Shown here: positions 55,413 to 63,124 of the stretch, piece after piece | How positions within the stretch are numbered: the first letter of the stretch is position 1 | Layout of the letters: every line of letters starts with the position of its first letter | From: Porticoccaceae bacterium | GTDB lineage: Bacteria > Pseudomonadota > Gammaproteobacteria > Pseudomonadales > Porticoccaceae | Length of the DNA stretch: 64,000 nucleotides | Direction of reading: 5' to 3' | Assembly: GCA_902557735.1 (NCBI GenBank) | Contig: CACEBC010000002.1 | Location: forward strand, 1-64,000 | Translations under genes and position numbers: made by a program | The notes under the pieces: generated by a model | Database searches by the model: none | Seen by the model: only the letters and a program-made list of their open reading frames with translations | What the model was told of the DNA's origin: nothing

Positions 55413-56924
55413 ATGACCATGGAAACAGTATTAGGCATTGACTTAGGAACCCAAAGCATCAAATTGGTTTTCTATGACTACAGATCCAAACAAATCGTTT
55501 CACAATCATCAGCGCCACTTAAGGTAATGAGACGGGATGATGGAACCGCAGAACAAAGAATTGAGGACTGGCTAGAAGGGCTGAAGATCTGCTGCGAGCA
55601 AATTCCCAAAGAAGTACGAGCGACGGTGACCGCGATAGGAGTAGCAGGACAACAACACGGGCTCGTGGCTCTAAACGAACAAAATTGCCCTATCTATCCG
55701 GTAAAATTATGGTGCGATACTTCGACTCAACTTGAGGCAGATGAGATACATCGGGCGTGTGGTGGCGCAGATAAAGCCATAGATTTGGCAGGAAATCCTG
55801 TGCTGGTGGGATATACAGCGCCCAAAATTCGTTGGTTGAAGAATAACATTCCGGAGCTTTATGCCACCATGAGACATATTCTCTTGCCTCATGACTACAT
55901 AAATTATGTGTTAACTGGTCAAAAAGTTATGGAGTATGGTGATGCATCAGGCACGGGGATGTTAAACATTTCTAAACGAGAGTGGTCATCTGATCTGTTG
56001 AATGCAATCGATCCTGATTTAAAACTCGAGAAATACCTTCCGCCTTTTGTAAAATCGGACAAGTTCATAGGCATGACTGATCGTGAAGTTTCAATCGAAT
56101 ATGGGATCCCGGAGGGTATTCCAGTATCTACTGGTGGTGGGGATAATATGATGGCTGCTATCGGCACAGGAAACGTAGTATCGGGACGCCTCACTATGAG
56201 TCTGGGAAGTTCGGGCACTCTCTTTGCATTTTCCGACAAAGCCATCATCGATCCCTCTGGAAATGTCGCTGCCTTCTGCAGCTCTACCGATGGTTGGTTG
56301 CCGCTGATGTGCACAATGAATTGCACCTTGGGGACCGAAATTCTTCGTGCCGCTCTCAGTGTGAATTTAAAGGATTTTGACGAGGTGATAGCAAAGTCAG
56401 AGGTGGGCTCTGGCGGTATCACTACGCTACCGTTTTTTAATGGAGAGCGGACCCCAAATCTTCCTCACGCAAAAGGCTGTGTATTTGGATTAACTTCAGA
56501 AAACACAAATACTGGAAACCTTCTCAGATCGCAAATTGAGTCAGCAGCGTATGGGCTAAAGTTTGGACTCAATGAGCTAATGAATTTGGGAGTTAGTGGT
56601 GAAAAACTGATTCTTACAGGTGGAGGCTCAAAAAGTGCGATGTGGCGCCAAATAGTCTCTGATGTATTTGAGGTAGAGATTGCTGTCATGCAGCAAAAAG
56701 AGGGCGCGGCATTTGGTGCCGCATTGCAGGCCCTTTGGGTATTGCTTAAAGAAAACGACCCGGATCTGGAATTAGCGTCAGTCACATCAGAGCATTTGAC
56801 TGAGGATCCCTCCGCATCGACTTCCCCCAATAAGAATAATTTTTCTGCTTACAGAGACGGTTATCAAAGATATGGTGAAGCTGTTGAAATTGTCATGGAC
56901 TTATATTCGAAACCAGCGGATTGA
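55413..56924 (+). CDS. xylB: Xylulokinase (FGGY family)
   Basis: Xylulokinase phosphorylates D-xylulose to xylulose-5-phosphate. The 503-residue protein has the FGGY fold with the ATP-binding opening VLGIDLGTQSIKLVF, the substrate motif GVAGQQHGLVAL (xylulokinase type), KLWCDTST, TGGGDNMMAAIGTG and the late ATPase block LILTGGGSKSAMWRQIVSDV. The catalytic Asp lies in STGGGDN. No xylose isomerase or xylose transporter is adjacent, so the sugar may come from another route or be another ketose. The start is the ATG at 55413 or the one two codons later. It stands alone in the accessory region. Confidence 0.9.
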   Translation: MTMETVLGIDLGTQSIKLVFYDYRSKQIVSQSSAPLKVMRRDDGTAEQRIEDWLEGLKICCEQIPKEVRATVTAIGVAGQQHGLVALNEQNCPIYPVKLWCDTSTQLEADEIHRACGGADKAIDLAGNPVLVGYTAPKIRWLKNNIPELYATMRHILLPHDYINYVLTGQKVMEYGDASGTGMLNISKREWSSDLLNAIDPDLKLEKYLPPFVKSDKFIGMTDREVSIEYGIPEGIPVSTGGGDNMMAAIGTGNVVSGRLTMSLGSSGTLFAFSDKAIIDPSGNVAAFCSSTDGWLPLMCTMNCTLGTEILRAALSVNLKDFDEVIAKSEVGSGGITTLPFFNGERTPNLPHAKGCVFGLTSENTNTGNLLRSQIESAAYGLKFGLNELMNLGVSGEKLILTGGGSKSAMWRQIVSDVFEVEIAVMQQKEGAAFGAALQALWVLLKENDPDLELASVTSEHLTEDPSASTSPNKNNFSAYRDGYQRYGEAVEIVMDLYSKPAD

Positions 56925-57152
56925 CACAAAAAATTCCCATACATCTAAGCGGTACTTCTATCTAAATCTCAGTAATATCAGGTATCAACCTGGTTACAGC
57001 TACAAAAAGGCTTTGGGGGCTTGAATTCTACTAAGCTTTCGCGAGTTTAAGATTCGGCCAATATGTTGCCTGCCTCGAACCATTTTCACTTCGGAACCCT
57101 GAGCTCTGCAGTTTAGACCTTTGTTCGCCATAAAATTAGCTGATAAGAAGCC

Positions 57153-57695
57153 TCATGACTCTCTCGCAATATTTTTAATCACAAATGAATATTTAAGAGC
57201 CTTCAAACCATGCATTATCGTCTGACCTATATATCGGAAATCCAATCTCTCAAGGATTCGAATGGAACCAAAATTGTTCACTGCAACGATGCCATAAACC
57301 GTTATAGGTTTCGACCTTGTCATCCCGAGTTCTAACACTTTTTTTGCAGCTTCGAATCCAATTCCCTTGCCCCAGAACGCGGGAGTATAGCGATATCCAA
57401 AATCAATGCCGTAGGCCTCCTCGAGAAAGCCGCACATACCTATTAATCGGCCATTTCGTTTATACCGAACCGCATATCGACTAAATCCTTTTTTATTGAA
57501 CTCATCAATGTTTCTATATACATAAGCTTTAGCCTGATCATATGAGAGCGTTTTCCCGTCTATGTAACGTCTTACACGACGGTTCCTCTCAATCTCAGCC
57601 CATGAAGCCACATCATTCTTACTGAAGTTTTCTATAATTAGTCGGTCACTTTCTATTTTCACGATCGAGCACTCAGAATCGAAGTATTTATTCAA
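57153..57695 (-). CDS. GNAT-family acetyltransferase (RimJ/RimL-like)
   Basis: The 180-residue protein is a GNAT enzyme of the Acetyltransf_3 kind, which acetylates N-terminal or side-chain amines using acetyl-CoA. Visible features are the opening ESDRLIIENFSKNDVASWA, GRLIGMCGFLEE, the DFGYRYTPAFWGKGIGFEAA stretch that contains the acetyl-CoA motif (WGKGIGFEA) and the NFGSIRILERLDFRYIG motif. The substrate is unknown. It is the last gene on the accessory side before the oxidase operon. Confidence 0.88.
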   Translation of the reverse strand: MNKYFDSECSIVKIESDRLIIENFSKNDVASWAEIERNRRVRRYIDGKTLSYDQAKAYVYRNIDEFNKKGFSRYAVRYKRNGRLIGMCGFLEEAYGIDFGYRYTPAFWGKGIGFEAAKKVLELGMTRSKPITVYGIVAVNNFGSIRILERLDFRYIGQTIMHGLKALKYSFVIKNIARES

Positions 57696-57788
57696 AACGA
57701 AAGAGTATATCTACCTTGAAGGAATAACGTCCTTTAAATCGCCTAAAACTGAAGTGGCAATTTTAAGAATTAAGCCTGAGGCTTGTCA

Positions 57789-57807
57789 AAATTAAATTAA
57801 ATTAAAT
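57789..57807. repeat. AAATT pentanucleotide repeat
   Basis: AAATT occurs three full times plus AAAT, just after the cox-linked small membrane gene. It is a small slippage-prone tract without a visible function. Confidence 0.7.
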
Positions 57808-57826
57808 GGGGTACTTCGATGCTAGC

Positions 57827-58039
57827 TCAAGAATCGGATCGCGGTGGCCCGCTCTCAGGCTTACGGATACGCACCAGATAAATTGCTACGCCAACGGCTA
57901 TTAATACGGCTATGTATCTCGCTGGGCTCATGGCTTCGCCAACGAGTGGGTAGCCACCCACAACCCAGAAGATCCAAAAAAAAAGCATATATTTTTGGGC
58001 TGAATTAAGACTTTTTAAAGCCAAAAGTAACTTAACCAT
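57827..58039 (-). CDS. Small membrane protein at the end of the cox operon
   Basis: This 70-residue protein has two likely membrane segments (about 17-33 and 39-57) and a charged C-terminal tail with Arg, Lys and Pro. It is 80 bp downstream of the subunit IV gene on the same strand. I recognise no family. It may be an assembly factor or accessory subunit of the oxidase, but that rests on position only. Confidence 0.55.
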   Translation of the reverse strand: MVKLLLALKSLNSAQKYMLFFWIFWVVGGYPLVGEAMSPARYIAVLIAVGVAIYLVRIRKPESGPPRSDS

Positions 58040-58119
58040 ATGAACACTCGTTTGGGCCTATTGACAGACAGTGAGTCCGTAACAAGACAGCTGCACCGTC
58101 TAGAAACTGTCCCTGAGAC

Positions 58120-58452
58120 TTAGCCCTGGTTCACGAAAAAGAGAGTCCTTACAAGCTCTATGTAGCTCCCTTCGCTAGCCATCAAAGCAATAAATACAAG
58201 AAGTATAACGGGTGGCCCCAATATAGCGAGGGCGAAGGCCATTCTTTCCCATACCATATGCATGAATATAGCCACAATGAAACCCGCTTTTAAGAACATA
58301 AACAACAGAATGAGTGTCCATCTCCAAAAACCCTGAAGCTGAGCGTAATCAACCCAGTAAGACAGCGCACTCAGAACGAAGAGCAGCCCCCAAACCTTAA
58401 AGTATGTACTGATTGGGTGCTGTTGATGACTGTCTTGTTCAGAATTATCCAT
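58120..58452 (-). CDS. Cytochrome c oxidase subunit IV-like protein
   Basis: The 110-residue protein has three membrane segments (about residues 20-37, 43-63, 70-90) and matches the prokaryotic cytochrome c oxidase subunit IV (caa3_CtaG/CoxQ-type) pattern, with the LILLFMFLKAGFIVAIFMHM motif typical of the family. It helps stabilise the oxidase in the inner membrane. It starts 15 bp after the end of the second subunit III gene and belongs to the same operon. Confidence 0.85.
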   Translation of the reverse strand: MDNSEQDSHQQHPISTYFKVWGLLFVLSALSYWVDYAQLQGFWRWTLILLFMFLKAGFIVAIFMHMVWERMAFALAILGPPVILLVFIALMASEGSYIELVRTLFFVNQG

Positions 58453-58467
58453 AAAATCGAAGCGCCT

Positions 58468-59139
58468 CTACCACAAATAAAAGAAAGCAAAGATGAAAAC
58501 CCAGACTAGATCCACGAAGTGCCAATACAACCCCGTGATTTCGACTATCTCGTAGCCGCGTTCTTCATAGTCACCTCTCAAAATTTTAAGGGCCACTACA
58601 ATCAGATATATCACCCCGATAGACACATGGAATCCATGGAAACCGGTCACCATAAAAAATATAGAGCCAAATTGAGGCGCACCGAAGGGATTGCCCCAGG
58701 GACGCACTCCGTCTTCGATGAGCTTGCTCCACTCGAAGACTTGCATACCGACAAAAGTAACCCCAAACAATGCAGTGATAATCATTAGGGTAGCTGCAGC
58801 CTTTGGTTTTCTGGCGTAACCGCAGTTGACGGCCATTGCCATGGTGCCACTACTGGTAATCAAAACGAACGTCATAATTGCAATCAGGAGCAGAGGCACA
58901 TGTTCCCCGGCTATGGTCAACGCAAACACTTCACTCGCATTTGGCCAAGGTATCACCGTCGTAGTTCTTACTGCTAGGTATCCGATTAAGAAACAGCTAA
59001 ATATGAAAGTATCGCTCAGAAGAAAAATCCACATCATGGCTTTTCCCCAAGATACCCCTTTAAAAGCGTCCTTGTCTGAGGCCCAGTCATCTACAAAGCC
59101 TTCCATGCCCTCGCTAGGTGCTTCTGAAATATTACTCAT
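58468..59139 (-). CDS. Cytochrome c oxidase subunit III
   Basis: This 223-residue membrane protein is a heme-copper oxidase subunit III of the CoxP kind. It has about five to six membrane segments, the MWIFLLSDTFIFSCFLIGYL helix, FFMVTGFHGFHVSIGVIYL with the paired His residues and the closing GLYWHFVDLVWVFIFAFFYLW. The frame is open to 59154, but the ATG at 59139 forms an ATGA overlap with the stop of the preceding subunit III gene and is preferred. Two subunit III genes in tandem are characteristic of coxMNOP-type operons. Confidence 0.93.
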   Translation of the reverse strand: MSNISEAPSEGMEGFVDDWASDKDAFKGVSWGKAMMWIFLLSDTFIFSCFLIGYLAVRTTTVIPWPNASEVFALTIAGEHVPLLLIAIMTFVLITSSGTMAMAVNCGYARKPKAAATLMIITALFGVTFVGMQVFEWSKLIEDGVRPWGNPFGAPQFGSIFFMVTGFHGFHVSIGVIYLIVVALKILRGDYEERGYEIVEITGLYWHFVDLVWVFIFAFFYLW

Positions 59140-59810
59140 ATCGATAATCCACAAAATTCGGCTATGGCGGCGTAGGTACTAGGAGAACTGGACACTAAAG
59201 CAAAAACTACTAGCCACAATGCCATCAGAAAGTGCCAATACATGGCGCATAAATCCGTGGAGAGCTTTGCTGCTCTGGCACTTTCTTGGTTGCGAAGATG
59301 GCGGGCTATCGACAATCTATAGCCGGCAATCAACAACGCACATAACCCACCGACTACGTGAAGGCCATGCAAGCCGGTCAATAAGTAAAAAAATGAATTC
59401 GCTGGATTGCTCTGGACATAGAAGCCATTGGCGGCTAAAAAGCTCCAAAACGAGATTTGACCTGCCAGGAAGACTAGGCTAGCTGCACCTGCCAGCCACA
59501 GGAATTCTCGACTGAAGCCGAGAGCCGATTTGCCAAATTCATGACGAGACGCCTCGAGAAATACGCTGGCCAGTATTAGAAAGGCACTATTGATAAGCAA
59601 CTGGTTGCTGTCTGCCAATGGTTGCCAGGGTTGAGCGAGTGCCTCCCAGTCAGAAATTTGAGACCTCATAATGTAGGACACAAAGAATAAGAAGAACATT
59701 GAACTAATAGCCGCCATAAGAAAGCGCAAACCAGTCTTGGCACTTGCGCTTCGAATATCCTGCTCACTCGCCAATGAACTGTTGGGAACAACTTGTGTCT
59801 CGGTCAGCAT
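59136..59810 (-). CDS. Second cytochrome c oxidase subunit III-like protein
   Basis: This 224-residue membrane protein is a more divergent subunit III (CoxO type). It has about five membrane segments, the LTGLHGLHVVGGLCALLIAG helix with the conserved His pair and the final MYWHFLMALWLVVFALV. A 4-bp ATGA overlap joins it to the next subunit III gene. With subunit I ahead of it by 19 bp, this fits the order II-I-III-III-IV seen in alphaproteobacterial coxMNOP clusters. How both subunit III proteins share the complex is unknown. Confidence 0.88.
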   Translation of the reverse strand: MLTETQVVPNSSLASEQDIRSASAKTGLRFLMAAISSMFFLFFVSYIMRSQISDWEALAQPWQPLADSNQLLINSAFLILASVFLEASRHEFGKSALGFSREFLWLAGAASLVFLAGQISFWSFLAANGFYVQSNPANSFFYLLTGLHGLHVVGGLCALLIAGYRLSIARHLRNQESARAAKLSTDLCAMYWHFLMALWLVVFALVSSSPSTYAAIAEFCGLSI

Positions 59811-59829
59811 AGTCGACTCCTAATCAGTA

Positions 59830-61647
59830 TTAACTCTGGACCAGTGAAGGAACACCATCACCATCGTCCTTGGCCGAGTCGTCCGCCTCCGCCAAAGTTA
59901 CCTCGTCATGATCACTTTCGTGCACTGGCACCTCTGAAGCAGGCGTGGTCTGAAGCGTATAGTCCAATTCGGCTTCAGGAACGGCAAAATCATATGGCCA
60001 CCTATGAACAACCGGCATGGCGTCTCCCCAATTGCCATGCTTAGGCGGTGTGTCAGGAGTGCACCACTCTAGCGAGCAAGCTTTCCATGGATTTGCATCT
60101 GCAATGGGCCCTCTAAAATAGCTATACCCCAGGTTCCAAACATATAGCAGCTGCGAAATACCCACGACTAACGCCACCACCGTGATGAACTCATTCATAG
60201 CATATGCAGATTCCGGAATAAACTGATAGTTCTCTGAAAGGTAATACCTTCTAGGCATACCTTGCAGGCCAAGATAATGCATCGGGAAATAGATCAAGTA
60301 GGTGCCGATGAAGGTGATCCAGAAGTGGATCTTGCCTATCGTGTCATTCAGCATCCTGCCAGTGATTTTTGGATACCAGTGGTATATCGCAGCAAACACA
60401 ACTAGAACGGGAGCCACACCCATGACCATGTGAAAATGCGCCACAACGAAATAGGTGTCAGACAGCGGAATATCGATGACGACATTTCCCAAAAATAGCC
60501 CCGTTAGCCCACCCGCTACAAACGTCATGATGAAAGCCAGAGCAAATAGCATGGGTACGGTTAAGTGAATATTGCCCTTCCAAAGGGTGAAGAGCCAGTT
60601 ATAAACTTTCATCGCAGTCGGAACAGCGATTATCAGTGTAGTGACTGCGAAGAAAAAACCAAAGTAGGGATTCATCCCGGCCACATACATATGGTGAGCC
60701 CAAACAATGAAGCTCAGGGCTCCAATCACAACTATCGCCCAAACCATCATTTGATATCCAAAGACAGCCCTCCTGGCGTGAACGCTGATGATATCCGAAA
60801 TCAACCCGAATGCCGGAAGCGCAACGATGTAGACCTCAGGATGACCAAAAAACCAAAAAAGATGCTGGAAAAGAATCGGGCTTCCGCCGGTATGCTCGCC
60901 CTTCTCACCAAATTGCATCATGTCGGGCATGAAGAAGCTGGTCCCCAATATCTGGTCGAATAACATCATTATTCCACTGACGAATAACGCAGGGAATGCC
61001 AAAAGAGCCAGAATCGTGGCTACAAAAATACCCCAAATTGACAATGGCATGCGCATCAAGGTCATTCCATGCGTTCGGGCCTGGAGCACAGTAGTGACGT
61101 AATTGAGACCTCCCATCGTTGCAGCGATAATGAAAATTATCAAAGACACCAGCATTAGAATGATTCCCCATTCAACCCCTGGCGTTCCTTGTGATATCGC
61201 TTGAGGAGGGTAGAGAGTCCACCCCGCGCCAGTCGGTCCTCCTGGAACAAAAAAACTGGCAAGTAAAACAATTACCGAAAGGAAGTAAAACCATACGCTC
61301 AGCATGTTCACAAATGGGAACACCATGTCTCTGGCTCCTAGCATGAGAGGTATCAAGTAATTCCCGAATCCTCCTAAAAACAGAGCGGTAAGAAGATAGA
61401 TCACCATGATCATCCCATGCATCGTCATCGCTTGATAGTACTCAGTAGAGTCCATATCAAGCACGCCGGGAAAACCGATTTGCATTCTCATTAGTGCGGA
61501 AAGAAACAGCGCTATCAGTCCGACCCCGATCGCAATCAAAGAATACTGAATCGCTATGACCTTGTGGTCTTGACTAAAAATATATTTTTCCCAAAACGCT
61601 GTGGGATCATGTAAATGCTCATGCTCTGCATCATGCACATAGGCCAT
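59830..61647 (-). CDS. Cytochrome c oxidase subunit I
   Basis: Subunit I holds heme a and the heme a3-CuB site where O2 is reduced. The 605-residue protein has 12 membrane segments. Key residues are visible: the heme His in TMHGMIMV, the FFGHPEVYIVALP motif with a CuB His, the D-pathway Glu and the cross-linked Tyr, the two CuB His residues in VWAHHMYV, and the two heme His residues in FVVAHFHMVM. The D-channel entry GNYLIPLMLGARDMVF is present. The signature fits an A1-type oxidase. The C-terminal 70 residues form an acidic tail. Confidence 0.96.
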   Translation of the reverse strand: MAYVHDAEHEHLHDPTAFWEKYIFSQDHKVIAIQYSLIAIGVGLIALFLSALMRMQIGFPGVLDMDSTEYYQAMTMHGMIMVIYLLTALFLGGFGNYLIPLMLGARDMVFPFVNMLSVWFYFLSVIVLLASFFVPGGPTGAGWTLYPPQAISQGTPGVEWGIILMLVSLIIFIIAATMGGLNYVTTVLQARTHGMTLMRMPLSIWGIFVATILALLAFPALFVSGIMMLFDQILGTSFFMPDMMQFGEKGEHTGGSPILFQHLFWFFGHPEVYIVALPAFGLISDIISVHARRAVFGYQMMVWAIVVIGALSFIVWAHHMYVAGMNPYFGFFFAVTTLIIAVPTAMKVYNWLFTLWKGNIHLTVPMLFALAFIMTFVAGGLTGLFLGNVVIDIPLSDTYFVVAHFHMVMGVAPVLVVFAAIYHWYPKITGRMLNDTIGKIHFWITFIGTYLIYFPMHYLGLQGMPRRYYLSENYQFIPESAYAMNEFITVVALVVGISQLLYVWNLGYSYFRGPIADANPWKACSLEWCTPDTPPKHGNWGDAMPVVHRWPYDFAVPEAELDYTLQTTPASEVPVHESDHDEVTLAEADDSAKDDGDGVPSLVQS

Positions 61648-61670
61648 ATGTTACTCCTCTCTATAACAAA

Positions 61671-62777
61671 TCAATTCGCTATTTCATTGGATGACAGCGA
61701 CACCATGTAGGCTAATAGCGCATCCAATTGCTCCTCACTAAAATCATAAGCCACCATTACGGGCGGGTAACCATCTACCATTTTGGCATTTGGCTCTACT
61801 ATGCTTTCCACCAAGTAGGCCTCATCGACCAAAACTTCAGTGCCATCGGTCAGTTTTTCATATCTACCATACATGTCCTTCCAGCCGGGTCCGAGCGCAG
61901 GGGACCCATCAATGCTGTGGCACGCCAGACACCCCCTGTTGAGCGCTAGTCTCTCACCCTGCTCTACCAAACCTTCACCCTCGCCTCCAGCCAAAACTTG
62001 AGCGAAAGTCTTCTGTGAAGAGAGCCAATCGTCGTAGGCCTGTTCTTCCTCAACTATCATTTGACCGCGCATGTTGTAATGCCCAACGCCGCAGTACTCA
62101 GCGCACGCCAAGTCGAAGGTGCCTTCGACGGTCGGCGTGAACCAGAAATAGGTAATTTGTCCGGGAATGAGGTCCATTTTGCCCCTAAACTCAGGAACAT
62201 AGAAGTCATGCAGAACATCTTTTGAGCGAAGATTTACCTTGACTGGCTGATCCAGCAGAAGGTGCATTTTGTTGCCCATTACAATGATGTCATCTTGACC
62301 ATTTGGATCCTCAGGATCTATCCCAAAATTGTTAACATCATCCATCATGTTGATGCTGGTGCGCCCGAAGATCTGGTCATCTCCCGGCAGTCGGAAACTC
62401 CAAGTCCATTGCTCTCCCAACGCCTCAAACTCAACCGCGTCATCGGGCACGTGAACAAAATCGCTGTACACTATTAATCCGGGCGCCAGCAACAGGCATA
62501 TGCCGGCGGTGGTGATCCAAATCAACCTATTTTCAAGTTTCTTATCCTCTCTCTGATACTCCGACTTGCGCCCAGGTTTCGCTTGGTATTTGTAGACGCA
62601 ATAAATCATGAATGCAACGATCGCTATGAAAAAGATTCCGGTGACCAGGAAAGTGAATGACAGAGTATCATCTATCGTCCCCCAATTAGAACCTAAGGGC
62701 GAAATCTGCCATGGACTAACGAAATGGAAGATAACCGATGCAAGTAGCAAGAGTGCGAAAATAATAGCAACAATCAT
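61671..62777 (-). CDS. Cytochrome c oxidase subunit II with fused cytochrome c (caa3 type)
   Basis: Subunit II receives electrons from cytochrome c at its CuA centre. The 368-residue protein has two N-terminal membrane helices (about 1-20 and 38-62) plus a third hydrophobic stretch, a cupredoxin domain with the CuA ligands (LHDFYVPEFRGKMDL and CAEYCGVGHYNMRG), and a C-terminal cytochrome c domain with the heme motif CLACH and the distal region ending YPPVMVAYDFSEEQLDAL. The fused cytochrome makes this a caa3-type oxidase, able to accept electrons without a separate docking subunit. It is the first gene of the operon. Confidence 0.96.
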   Translation of the reverse strand: MIVAIIFALLLLASVIFHFVSPWQISPLGSNWGTIDDTLSFTFLVTGIFFIAIVAFMIYCVYKYQAKPGRKSEYQREDKKLENRLIWITTAGICLLLAPGLIVYSDFVHVPDDAVEFEALGEQWTWSFRLPGDDQIFGRTSINMMDDVNNFGIDPEDPNGQDDIIVMGNKMHLLLDQPVKVNLRSKDVLHDFYVPEFRGKMDLIPGQITYFWFTPTVEGTFDLACAEYCGVGHYNMRGQMIVEEEQAYDDWLSSQKTFAQVLAGGEGEGLVEQGERLALNRGCLACHSIDGSPALGPGWKDMYGRYEKLTDGTEVLVDEAYLVESIVEPNAKMVDGYPPVMVAYDFSEEQLDALLAYMVSLSSNEIAN

Positions 62778-63124
62778 AGAAATTTGACCCGAAGTGAGAC
62801 GGCGCGAACTGTATCGAATTTTCCCTCAGATGGCAAGTTGTCTTGGTAAGTTAGCGAGTAAAACTCTTCAAAAACAGTCAAGGATGCGCACTCCTTATAA
62901 CGGATATGTCGCGCAGTTATTCCGCCTGAATAAATGTTTGTTCAATCCTGTTGATATACGAACACAGCTCCCGATCCGATTCATCAATTTAACACTGCCC
63001 GACTCACGGATAAAGTCACTCTGCGTAGCTCAGGTGCGGAGTCAAACAAATTGTGCAAATGTCCTTTTAGCGCTAGTATCGGCCCAATGAAGATTTTACT
63101 AGAAAAAAACAAAAGGCATGACAG
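62778..63124. promoter_or_regulatory. Divergent control region of the cox operon and the oligopeptidase gene
   Basis: The 347 bp contain no supported gene; a 98-codon plus-strand frame was rejected. Promoters for both directions must lie here, but I could not place them reliably. The AAGG ribosome site for the oligopeptidase is at 63113-63116. Confidence 0.4.

Noticed and set aside
62794-63090. 98-codon plus-strand frame in the cox/oligopeptidase divergent region
   Set aside because: It resembles no family, and the region must hold two promoters.
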